A model generated the notes under the pieces. That model saw only the letters and a list, made by a program, of their open reading frames with translations. It had not been told where the DNA came from and made no database searches. Positions 36,379-45,890 of a stretch of 64,000 nt of DNA are shown here, piece by piece; within the stretch, counting starts at the first letter, position 1, and each line of letters begins with the position of its first letter. The stretch comes from Lysobacterales bacterium (lineage in GTDB: Bacteria; Pseudomonadota; Gammaproteobacteria; Xanthomonadales; Rhodanobacteraceae). The DNA lies in assembly GCA_021324945.1 (NCBI GenBank), contig JAJPID010000065.1:1-64000 (forward strand), read 5' to 3'. A program made the position numbers and the translations under genes.

Positions 36379-36404
36379 ATACGGATCAACGGCGCGCTTG
36401 GATG
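36379..36404 (-). promoter_or_regulatory. ECF-sigma-type promoter of the lipid operon
   Basis: On the minus strand CATCC (36404-36400) and CCGTAT (36384-36379) are 15 bases apart. The same two boxes with the same spacing occur on the plus strand 30 bases away. The pattern is close to SigK-type promoters (CATCC-N16-17-CCGAAT). Transcription would start about 23 bases before the desaturase ATG. Confidence 0.65.
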
Positions 36405-36433
36405 CAGTGGAATCGGGCCTCCGCATCGGGATG

Positions 36434-36459
36434 CATCCGGACCGGGCATTCGGCCGTAT
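36434..36459 (+). promoter_or_regulatory. ECF-sigma-type promoter of the lipocalin-tspO unit
   Basis: CATCC (36434-36438) and CCGTAT (36454-36459), 15 bases apart, form the plus-strand twin of the divergent promoter. Transcription would begin near 36466, about 32 bases before the lipocalin ATG. Confidence 0.65.
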
Positions 36460-36497
36460 CTTCCCGTTCCGGATTGTTTGCCAAGGAGGCAGATGTC

Positions 36498-37088
36498 ATG
36501 AAACAGTCGAGAGGCATCGCTGCAAGCTGTGGCGTTGCCCTGCTGACTCTCGGGATCGCCGCCTGTGCCGGCTCGGACAAAGCGCCGATCGCGGCGGTGC
36601 AGCAGGTGGATCTCTCCCGATATGCGGGACGCTGGTACGTGATTGGCGTGATCCCTACCCGTTTCGAGCGCGACGGCTACAACTCCGTGGAAACTTACAC
36701 GCTCGACAAGGATGGCCACATGTGCACGTGGTTCCATCTCCGCCAAGGCGGGTTCGATGGGCCCGTGAAGACCCTGAGATCGGTCGGTTATCCGGATTCC
36801 GCCAGCGGGAATGCGGTCTGGAGCGTGCACCTGTATGGCCTTTTGCGCCTGCAATATAAGATCGCGTGGCTGGCAGACGATTACAGCCGCGTGATCGTGG
36901 CCCGCGACAAGCGTGATTACGTCTGGATCATGGCGCGCATGCCGAAAATCGCGGATGCCGATTACGCCGCAATGGTCGATCGGGTCAACGGCATGGGCTA
37001 CGACATTTCGAAGCTGCGAAGGGTGCCGCAGCAATGGCCGGAACCGCCCACTGCACCAAAACTCAGCGAAAGCAATCCTTGCGATTGA
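36498..37088 (+). CDS. blc: Lipocalin lipoprotein (Blc-like)
   Basis: A 196-residue outer-membrane lipoprotein. The signal ends in a lipobox (LLTLGIAAC-AGS), and the lipocalin domain has DLSRYAGRWYVIGVIPTRFERDGYNSVETYTL and IVARDKRDYVWIMARMPKIADADY. AAGGAGG lies eight bases before the ATG, fixing a start far inside a longer open frame. It differs from the soluble lipocalin at 29032-29562 by the lipobox and a Pro-rich tail. It probably carries fatty acids or lysolipids released by membrane damage. Confidence 0.9.
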   Translation: MKQSRGIAASCGVALLTLGIAACAGSDKAPIAAVQQVDLSRYAGRWYVIGVIPTRFERDGYNSVETYTLDKDGHMCTWFHLRQGGFDGPVKTLRSVGYPDSASGNAVWSVHLYGLLRLQYKIAWLADDYSRVIVARDKRDYVWIMARMPKIADADYAAMVDRVNGMGYDISKLRRVPQQWPEPPTAPKLSESNPCD

Positions 37089-37144
37089 CACGGCATGCTC
37101 GTATCGGGTAAGTCCGTGCATGAGTCCACGTGTGGGAACTGCCC

Positions 37145-37633
37145 ATGAGCACATTGCGACAAATCGCCGGGTTGATTGGATGGCTGGTTCTCAGTTTCAT
37201 CGCGGGCCTGATCGGCGCGGTGGCTTCGATTCACGCGGCGAGCTTTTATGCAAGCCTGGCGCGCCCCGCGTGGGCACCGCCCGCATCCGTGTTCGGCCCG
37301 GTCTGGACCGTTTTGTACGCGCTGATGGGCGTGGCCGCGTGGCTGGTCTGGCGCGTCGGCGGATATGCATCTGCGAGCCGTGCACTGAATCTGTTCTTGA
37401 TCCAGTTGTCTTTGAACGCTTTGTGGAGTTGGTTGTTCTTCGGTTTCCACTGGGGCGCGGTCGCATTCGTGGATATTGTGTTGCTGTGGCTGCTGATCAC
37501 CCTCACCCTCGTTGCGTTCTGGCGCGTGCGCATCGCTGCCGGAGTGCTGCTTGTTCCGTATCTGTTGTGGGTGACCTTCGCCTCGGTATTGAACTTCGCA
37601 ACATGGCAGATGAATCCACAACTCCTGGGCTGA
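37145..37633 (+). CDS. tspO: TspO/MBR family protein
   Basis: A 162-residue five-helix membrane protein of the TspO (translocator protein) family. Marks: LARPAWAPPASVFGPVWTVLYALMGVAAWLVWR, NLFLIQLSLNALWSWLFFGFHWGAVAFVD and WVTFASVLNFATWQMN. TspO binds porphyrins and responds to light and oxygen in Rhodobacter. It follows the lipocalin by 56 bases without a separate promoter that I can see. Its place beside photolyase and lipid-repair genes fits a photo-oxidative stress role. Confidence 0.92.
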   Translation: MSTLRQIAGLIGWLVLSFIAGLIGAVASIHAASFYASLARPAWAPPASVFGPVWTVLYALMGVAAWLVWRVGGYASASRALNLFLIQLSLNALWSWLFFGFHWGAVAFVDIVLLWLLITLTLVAFWRVRIAAGVLLVPYLLWVTFASVLNFATWQMNPQLLG

Positions 37634-37751
37634 CGCGCCGCAGCCACATCCTTGAACGAACGCGCCATGGAAGGCTTCGACGCGCCGTCTACACAAGTCC
37701 AACTACCTTTCCCCCGCACGGCGGAAGCCGTTCATCTGCAAGGAGTGCGTG

Positions 37752-38252
37752 ATGACCCACGAAGAACAAACCGACAAATCCCGTACCGAGTTGACGAAAC
37801 GCGCTTGGAAAACAGCGAAGGACGTCCGCATAGCAATCTTGATAACGGTGGAGAAGAACATGGCCATTGCGCGCCCCATGGCAGCGCACGCCGACCCTGA
37901 TGCGCACTTACTTCATTTCCTCACCTCGGCAGATTCCCGAAAAACCCACCATGCCGGGCCCGGCGGCGCTCCTGCAACGGTTTTCTTCAACGAAGGCAAT
38001 ACTTACGTATCGTTCACCGGCGAGATGTCCATCAGCAACGATCGCGCGAAGATCAGGGAGCTTTGGAGCCCACTTGCGAAGGCCTGGTGGGATTCGGCGG
38101 ATGACCCCGATATCCGGGTGCTCACGGTGCGTCCAGTCGAGGGCGAGATTTGGGACGGTCCCAACAAGATGGCTGCCGTAGCACTGATGCTCACCGCCGC
38201 CGTCACCGGCTCGAAGCCCAAAGTCGGCGATCACGCCAAACTTGGCGGTTGA
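37752..38252 (+). CDS. Pyridoxamine 5'-phosphate oxidase-like stress protein
   Basis: A 166-residue protein of the general-stress-protein-26 type (split-barrel flavin-binding fold). The second half is diagnostic: GEMSISNDRAKIRELWSPLAKAWWDSADDPDIRVLTVRPVEGEIWDGP. The N-terminal part is shorter and less typical than in relatives. AAGGAG lies seven bases before the ATG. These proteins bind FMN, FAD or haem; the substrate is unknown. It is probably the third gene after lipocalin and tspO, and is convergent with phrB. Confidence 0.82.
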   Translation: MTHEEQTDKSRTELTKRAWKTAKDVRIAILITVEKNMAIARPMAAHADPDAHLLHFLTSADSRKTHHAGPGGAPATVFFNEGNTYVSFTGEMSISNDRAKIRELWSPLAKAWWDSADDPDIRVLTVRPVEGEIWDGPNKMAAVALMLTAAVTGSKPKVGDHAKLGG

Positions 38253-38300
38253 CAGTTGGCGGTCGACAAAAAGTGCACCGATCGCCACCGATACTTGAAA

Positions 38301-39716
38301 TCAAGCGGCGGTAGTTTTGACTTTTTCGTAAGCCTCCAACGCCGTCCGTCGGGACTCGCCCAGATCTGCAATCGGTTCTGGATAGCCACACGCGCGTAAC
38401 ATGGTTGGATCGAGCGACGGATCGAACAGCACTTCGGCCGGCACCTCCGCGAGTTCGGGCAACCACCGCCTCAAATATTTTGCGTCAGGATCGAACTTGC
38501 GCGCCTGCGTCAGTGGATTGAAAACACGGAAATAGGGCGCCGCATCCGCACCGGAACCGGCCACCCATTGCCAACCGAGCGTGTTATTCGCGAGATCGGC
38601 ATCCACCAGCGTGTCCCAGAACCAGCGCGCGCCGTAGAGCCAGTGTTGGCGCAAGTTCTTGGTGAGGAAACTCGCGACTACCATGCGCACACGGTTATGC
38701 ATCCAGCCCGTGGCCCACAGTTCGCGCATACCTGCGTCGACCAGCGGGATGCCGGTGCGCCCTCGCGTCCACGCTCCCAAAACGCTCGTGTCCTTGCGCG
38801 CCCAGGGAAACCCATCGAACTTGGGATTGAAATTCCGTGTGGGTGTTTGCGGGAAGTGATAAAGCAGGTGATGCGCGAATTCGCGCCAACCCAACTCGCG
38901 CAGGAACGGTTCAAGATCGAGGTGTTTGCGCTCCCGCGCACGTTGCTGCAAAGCGTGATGAATCTGGCGTGGCGTGATTTCACCGAAGTGCAGATGCGGC
39001 GAAAGCCGCGAGGTGCCATTGCGTGAAGGCAGATCACGGCCGCGCGCGTAATCCGCCAAGGCGTCGTCTGCAAAAAGCTCCAGCATCTCGCACGCTGCGG
39101 ATTCTCCGGGTTTCCAGGTTTGTTCGAGCCCCTGATCCCAGCGAATTTTTGGCAGCAATTGCAACGCATCCAGTGAAAGGCTGCCTTCGAGGTGTGCCCA
39201 TTGTTTCGGCCTGCCGGGCGGCAGTGGCGCTGCCGGTTCGATGCGCGTGCGCAACTTGCGCCAGAACGGCGTGAATACGCGATAGGGTTGATCCTCGGCG
39301 GTGGAAATTTGCCAAGGTTCGCACCAGAGATTCCCGGCATGACTCTCCGCGGCAATGCCGCGAGCGCGTAACGCAGTCTTGATCCTGGTGTCGCGCGCGA
39401 TGATTGCCGGCTCGTACAAGCGGTTCCAGTACACCGCCGCGGCACCGGTGCCTTCGACGAGGCGAATCAATTCCGCGAGACTCTCGCCGCGCGCAATAAA
39501 CAGCTCGCCGTTCGATTTCTTCAGTTGCGTGGAGAGCGCGCCGAGCGAATGGTGCAACCACCAGCGGCTGGCACCACCTGGTTGCCACGGCGCCTCCTCT
39601 TCCGGTGCGTGCACATAAACGGGCAGCACGCGTGTGTGCGCAGCGCAAGCTGCAAGCAAGGCAGGATTGTCCGCAATTCGCAGATCGCGCCGCAGCCAGA
39701 CCAGCGCGGTGCTCAT
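38301..39716 (-). CDS. phrB: Deoxyribodipyrimidine photolyase
   Basis: A 471-residue class I photolyase, which splits UV-induced cyclobutane pyrimidine dimers using blue light and FADH. The N-terminal antenna domain starts STALVWLRRDLRIADNPALLAAC. The FAD domain has WATGWMHNRVRMVVASFLTK and WDTLVDADLANNTLGWQWVAGSGADAAPYFRVFNP. Ten bases separate it from the anti-sigma gene, so it is the third gene of the sigma operon. That ties DNA photorepair directly to this sigma factor. Confidence 0.96.
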   Translation of the reverse strand: MSTALVWLRRDLRIADNPALLAACAAHTRVLPVYVHAPEEEAPWQPGGASRWWLHHSLGALSTQLKKSNGELFIARGESLAELIRLVEGTGAAAVYWNRLYEPAIIARDTRIKTALRARGIAAESHAGNLWCEPWQISTAEDQPYRVFTPFWRKLRTRIEPAAPLPPGRPKQWAHLEGSLSLDALQLLPKIRWDQGLEQTWKPGESAACEMLELFADDALADYARGRDLPSRNGTSRLSPHLHFGEITPRQIHHALQQRARERKHLDLEPFLRELGWREFAHHLLYHFPQTPTRNFNPKFDGFPWARKDTSVLGAWTRGRTGIPLVDAGMRELWATGWMHNRVRMVVASFLTKNLRQHWLYGARWFWDTLVDADLANNTLGWQWVAGSGADAAPYFRVFNPLTQARKFDPDAKYLRRWLPELAEVPAEVLFDPSLDPTMLRACGYPEPIADLGESRRTALEAYEKVKTTAA

Positions 39717-39725
39717 CGCAGACGT

Positions 39726-40523
39726 TCAGCCTGTTGCGTGGACGCGCTCAACGCGTGCAAGCATCGCAACCGGATTGCCACCGCTTTCTGAGGCGGCGCC
39801 GATCGCACCCTTTGCGATTACCGGCCCGGTCGGCTGACCGCTGGGCGAGCCACCCGGCGGTTCCACCGAAACCGCCAGCGCCGCGGTTGGCCCGAGCCGC
39901 GCCAGCAACGCCGAATCGAGCCGGATCGCGGTGGGTGCACCGGCCGCGATCATGCCGACCGCGATCGGCTTCTGACCGGCCGGAATGAGCCACAGCTCGG
40001 GGGCACGTCCTGCGGGTAAGGCCTGCGGTTTGGCCGGCACGACCACCATGCGCGCGTGTTGCAGATCCATGGTGGCTGTCCAGCCCACCTGGCCGTTGTC
40101 CTGGATGATGGTCGAAGCCATGTACGACACGTGCGGCGCGTTCGGAGCCAGGTTGCGCGACAACAAGACGGCCAACGCGATGACGCAGGCTGCTGCGACC
40201 GCGCTGGTGCCGAGTGCAAGCCAGCGCCAGAACGAAAGACTTTCGCCAAGGCGGCGCGATGACGTCTCGGCCAAGTGGGATCGCGTCTCGGCCAAGTTGA
40301 GCGAAGCGCGTATCCGCGTCCACATGTAATCAGCCGGTGTGACCGACGGAAAATCTTCGGCCAGCGGCGTCAGGCGCTCCTGCCAGCGCGCAACCTCTAC
40401 TGCTGCGCGCTCGTCCTCCCGCACTTCGCTTTCGACGGCGACGCGCTCGTCGGCCTCCAGCACGCCGAGTGCGTACTCGGCGTAGCGCAGGTCTTCACGG
40501 TCTTCGTCGTACGTTGCGTTCAC
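39726..40523 (-). CDS. RskA-type membrane anti-sigma factor
   Basis: A 265-residue anti-sigma factor. The cytoplasmic part (1-97) begins DLRYAEYALGVLEADERVAVE, as in the RskA/SigK-type family; one membrane helix follows (about 98-122) and the periplasmic domain (PELWLIPAGQKPIAVGMIAAG) matches the RskA C-terminal domain. The cytoplasmic part has no Cys and no HxxxCxxC zinc motif, so it is not a ChrR/ZAS-type protein. A short tandem duplication gives LAETRSHLAETSS just before the helix. It starts four bases after the sigma gene. Confidence 0.9.
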   Translation of the reverse strand: MNATYDEDREDLRYAEYALGVLEADERVAVESEVREDERAAVEVARWQERLTPLAEDFPSVTPADYMWTRIRASLNLAETRSHLAETSSRRLGESLSFWRWLALGTSAVAAACVIALAVLLSRNLAPNAPHVSYMASTIIQDNGQVGWTATMDLQHARMVVVPAKPQALPAGRAPELWLIPAGQKPIAVGMIAAGAPTAIRLDSALLARLGPTAALAVSVEPPGGSPSGQPTGPVIAKGAIGAASESGGNPVAMLARVERVHATG

Positions 40524-40527
40524 GGAT

Positions 40528-41103
40528 CTAAATTGGATGTTCGAGACAGGTGCGCAACCGGATAAGGCTGCGCCGGATCCAGCTCTTCATGGTAGCCAGC
40601 GGCACGCCGCCCTGAGTGGCCAGTTCGTTATACGTGCGACCCGAGAAAAAGGCTGCACGCACCGCCGCCTTCTGCCGCGGCTCCAATTTATCCAGGCAAT
40701 GTTCCAGTCTTTGCCGTTGCTCGCTGCTGTGGGCGTGGGCGGCCGGGGAAGGCTGATCGTCGACCAACTCGCGCGCGGTCGCCTCGTCCAGCGGGATTTC
40801 ACCAGGACGACGCAACCGATCGATGGAACGGTTGCGTGTCAGGGTAATCAACCAGGTCATTGCCGAAGCGCGGCTGGAATCGAAATCGCCTGCGCGCTGC
40901 CAGACGGTGGTGAAGACTTCCTGCAACACATCCTCAGCTTCCTGGCGCGCACGCAACATCGTCAGGCAAATGCCAAACAGCCTGGGTGACGTCTGCTCGT
41001 AAAGTTTGGCGAATGCGCGCTGGTCGCCACGCGCGCTGGCCGCGAGCAGTCTTGCCAGTTCCGAAGGTTCCCCGGATTGCGTACCTCCCATAGCCACTAG
41101 CAT
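40528..41103 (-). CDS. ECF-type RNA polymerase sigma factor
   Basis: An ECF sigma factor of about 191 residues. Region 2 is visible (DQRAFAKLYEQTSPRLFGICLTMLRARQEAEDVLQEVFTTVWQRA) and region 4 near the end (LEPRQKAAVRAAFFSGRTYNELATQGGVPLATMKSWIRRSLIRLRTCLE). It is most like the SigK/SigL-type group that pairs with RskA anti-sigma factors. The ATG at 41103 or 41091 may be the start. It heads the sigma/anti-sigma/photolyase operon and probably recognises the CATCC-N15-CCGTAT promoters found in this block. Confidence 0.92.
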   Translation of the reverse strand: MLVAMGGTQSGEPSELARLLAASARGDQRAFAKLYEQTSPRLFGICLTMLRARQEAEDVLQEVFTTVWQRAGDFDSSRASAMTWLITLTRNRSIDRLRRPGEIPLDEATARELVDDQPSPAAHAHSSEQRQRLEHCLDKLEPRQKAAVRAAFFSGRTYNELATQGGVPLATMKSWIRRSLIRLRTCLEHPI

Positions 41104-41144
41104 CGCAGGATCAGGCGCAGAACCGCAAGCATTGATTGAGTCTC

Positions 41145-41170
41145 AGACGTACCCAAGCCTGCCGGCGATG
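41145..41170 (-). promoter_or_regulatory. Weaker ECF-type promoter before the sigma gene
   Basis: On the minus strand CATCG (41170-41166) and ACGTCT (41150-41145) are 15 bases apart, four of five and four of six matches to the divergent promoters at 36.4 kb. The position, about 40 bases before the sigma ATG, suggests autoregulation. Confidence 0.4.
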
Positions 41171-41403
41171 AAACACCGAAAAGGTCTCACTCGCTGGTGC
41201 ATCCGAAGTCGGTTGCTTGCGTAGCAATCCCGTACGACTCCAAATCCGGCCGAAGAGGACGTACACGCGACCGCTAAGTCAACTTCACGGTGCCTTGGCA
41301 TCCGTACCTGCGCCGCGATCACACGGTCCCATATCCCACCCCCGGCATCAGCGTCGGCCTGCTCGCAGACGTTGCAATGAGGCCCACGACCGTTCCTAAC
41401 CTG

Positions 41404-41429
41404 CATCCACGAAAGTCTTTGCAACGTAT
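41404..41429 (+). promoter_or_regulatory. ECF-type promoter of the hydrolase-MAPEG unit
   Basis: CATCC (41404-41408) and ACGTAT (41424-41429), again 15 bases apart, lie about 40 bases before the hydrolase start. Eleven of the expected motif bases are scored and ten match the 36.4-kb pair. The rest of the 365-base gap between the sigma gene and this site holds no gene that I can see. Confidence 0.6.
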
Positions 41430-41468
41430 GTTGCTTGTCGCCACCCGAACGCGGAGGTCTTGAGCACC

Positions 41469-42413
41469 GTGCAAAACAGATCTGCGTTGCGTCGCTGCCT
41501 GGTGACGTTGCCGGCGGGATTGCTTGCGTTGTTCCTGGGCGGCTGCCAGGCCGTCCTGTTTCATGCCGTCAACGCCGCTTCAAGTGACGGCGGGCTGAGT
41601 GAGCATCGAAACATCGAGTTCGATCCCTCGCACCACCTGCGGCTGGACATGTATGCACCACGCGACGCGCGTCATCTGCCGGTGGTGGTGTTCTTCTATG
41701 GCGGCAGTTGGCAGGACGGCAAGCGTCAGTGGTATCACTGGATGGGCGAAACACTGGCGCGGCACGGGCTGGTCGTGGCCATCTCCGATTACCGCAAATA
41801 TCCGCAAGTGCGTATGGACGGGTTCATGACCGATGCGGCCAACGCCGTGGCGTGGGTGCACGCGCATGCCGCTGACTACGGCGGCGATCCGAAAGTGCTA
41901 TTCCTGATGGGACATTCGGCCGGCGCACACATCGGCGCCTTGCTGGCCACAGACAAGCGATGGCTAAGCAGCGTGGGCATGAAACCGCAAGATCTTGCGG
42001 GCTTCATTGGCTTGGCCGGACCCTACGACTTTCTGCCGCTGACCGACCCCGCCTTCGTCGGGATGTTCGGGGCCACGCCGCAAGCGCAGGCCCACTCACA
42101 ACCGGTCAACTTCGTCGACGGCGACGAACCGCCGATGCTGCTGTTGCAGGGAACGTCGGATGATCGCGTGAAGCCCCGCAATGCTCGTTCACTGGCCGAC
42201 CGTCTGCACAGTCTGGGCGAACCGGTGCAGATTCACTTGTATTCTGATGTCGGTCATGCCCGCCTTTTGCTCTCATTCTCACGTCCTTGGCGCGGCGATT
42301 GCACGGCCTTGCGCGACACCCTCAATTTCATACGCGACCAAACGTCCCTCGTCGTACGGCGCGATGATGGCGAGGGCACCGCGAAGCTGACGGCGATGAG
42401 CTGCGGACCGTGA
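41469..42413 (+). CDS. Alpha/beta-hydrolase lipoprotein
   Basis: A 314-residue hydrolase with a lipoprotein signal (LVTLPAGLLALFLGGC). The fold is that of BD-FAE/esterase-lipase relatives: oxyanion loop VVVFFYGGSWQDGKR, nucleophile GHSAGAH, Asp in GTSDDRVKP and His in YSDVGHARL. GGAGG precedes two possible starts: GTG at 41469 (11 bases) and TTG at 41460 (too close). It should face the periplasm and might clear oxidised or released acyl esters. An ECF-type promoter links it to the sigma regulon. Confidence 0.87.
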   Translation: MQNRSALRRCLVTLPAGLLALFLGGCQAVLFHAVNAASSDGGLSEHRNIEFDPSHHLRLDMYAPRDARHLPVVVFFYGGSWQDGKRQWYHWMGETLARHGLVVAISDYRKYPQVRMDGFMTDAANAVAWVHAHAADYGGDPKVLFLMGHSAGAHIGALLATDKRWLSSVGMKPQDLAGFIGLAGPYDFLPLTDPAFVGMFGATPQAQAHSQPVNFVDGDEPPMLLLQGTSDDRVKPRNARSLADRLHSLGEPVQIHLYSDVGHARLLLSFSRPWRGDCTALRDTLNFIRDQTSLVVRRDDGEGTAKLTAMSCGP

Positions 42414-42441
42414 TGGCGTTCAAACAACTGAGGATATTCCC

Positions 42442-42834
42442 ATGACAATCGAATTGCAGATGCTGGGCTGGTCAGTGGTTCTGGGCATTGTCTATGTGCT
42501 GGTCGCAGCGGGCTTCGGTACCTGGCAGCGCGGGTTGCTATGGAATGCCGGCAATCGCGACGGCGAGCCGCAACCCCTCGACAAATTCGGCGCTCGCGCG
42601 GATCGCGCCCGGCACAACTTTCTCGAGACCTTCGCGTTCTTCGCGGCCGCGACGCTGGCGGTGGTGGCGGCGCACAAGACCGGGCCGCAAACCGCGTTGG
42701 GCGCGCAAATCTATTTCTGGGCGCGCGTGATTTATTTGCCGGTTTATATCGTGGGCATTCCCTACTTGCGTACTGCGATCTGGGTCGCCAGCCTGTGGGG
42801 CATCTTGCAGATGCTCGAAGCGCTGCTGCGCTGA
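42442..42834 (+). CDS. MAPEG family membrane protein
   Basis: A 130-residue four-helix membrane protein of the MAPEG family (glutathione- or lipid-peroxide-related membrane enzymes). Marks: RADRARHNFLETFAFFAAATLAV, with the conserved Arg-Asn-Glu cluster, and RVIYLPVYIVGIPYLRTAIWVASLWGI. It follows the hydrolase by 28 bases and likely shares its transcript. Some relatives detoxify lipid hydroperoxides, in keeping with the context. Confidence 0.88.
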   Translation: MTIELQMLGWSVVLGIVYVLVAAGFGTWQRGLLWNAGNRDGEPQPLDKFGARADRARHNFLETFAFFAAATLAVVAAHKTGPQTALGAQIYFWARVIYLPVYIVGIPYLRTAIWVASLWGILQMLEALLR

Positions 42835-42988
42835 TTTACGCGGACGCGACCTCGGGTCACGGTCTTGGGCGGTTCGTCTCGGCCCTCGGATCACCGTCAC
42901 GCATGCAGTGGCATCGGCCGTCTGAGACCACACGGTGCCCTGCCCCCACCCGGGTCTGCAGTCGGTGTGCGACTGCGGTAGCCGAGAT

Positions 42989-43019
42989 GCGGTTCGCCCT
43001 CGGCCTCAGGGCGAACCGC
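42989..43019. terminator. Inverted repeat between MAPEG gene and katG
   Basis: A perfect 12-bp inverted repeat, GCGGTTCGCCCT-CGGCCTC-AGGGCGAACCGC, lies 26 bases past the katG stop and 155 bases after the MAPEG gene. No T-tract follows on either side. The position between convergent genes suggests a terminator or mRNA-end protector. The rest of the 210-base gap has no gene. Confidence 0.5.
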
Positions 43020-43044
43020 GAGCTCCCGATCCTCGACCTCTGGA

Positions 43045-45450
<2,406 letters not shown>

Positions 45451-45491
45451 TTACGTCCGCCGATCAATTTATAGAAGTAATTAATTTTTAT

Positions 45492-45830
45492 TTATTCGAT
45501 AGATAGAATATATTGAAATTCCGACTTCGTTGCATCGGCTTGCCCTTGCACTGTACGTCCGGCGCCGTAGGCGTCGTTGGCGGCCCACGCAAGACAGGCC
45601 TGCTCGCGCCAGTCCAGGAATGAAGTCTCGCCGCGGTACAAATCCATGCTGGCGTCCAACAGATACCTGCGACCCATGCTCGAGCGTGGCGGTCAACGCT
45701 CGGTTGCGAATGTGCCGGTCACCGTGCGGCGAATGCAAAAGAAAACCGCCATCCGCCTGCACGGCCATGCTGACGGTCTGCCCCGCGCCATTGCAGACTG
45801 TCGCGCCACTGCGGCGCGGCGGGTACCGTA
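45492..45830 (-). pseudogene. Fragment of a decayed gene, possibly a glycosidase
   Basis: Two open stretches join over a frameshift near 45680. The first reads CNGAGQTVSMAVQADGGFLLH and then DRHIRNRALTATLEHG; the second reads GRRYLLDASMDLYRGETSFLDWREQACLAW. The YRGETSFLDWREQ run resembles six-hairpin glycosidase proteins, but this is recall without a search. Neither piece has a credible start, and both termini are gone. It lies just beyond the GH92 gene, consistent with a shrunken glycan locus. The surrounding 473-base gap (45418-45890) shows nothing else. Confidence 0.4.
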
Positions 45831-45890
45831 GCGATGCTCGCAAGCATCCACACGGTGGACAGCTTCATCGGCGGCAGTTCTCGGCAACGA

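Noticed and set aside
37089-37144. A separate ECF promoter for tspO
   Set aside because: No CATCC box with the right spacing is present; cotranscription with the lipocalin is simpler.
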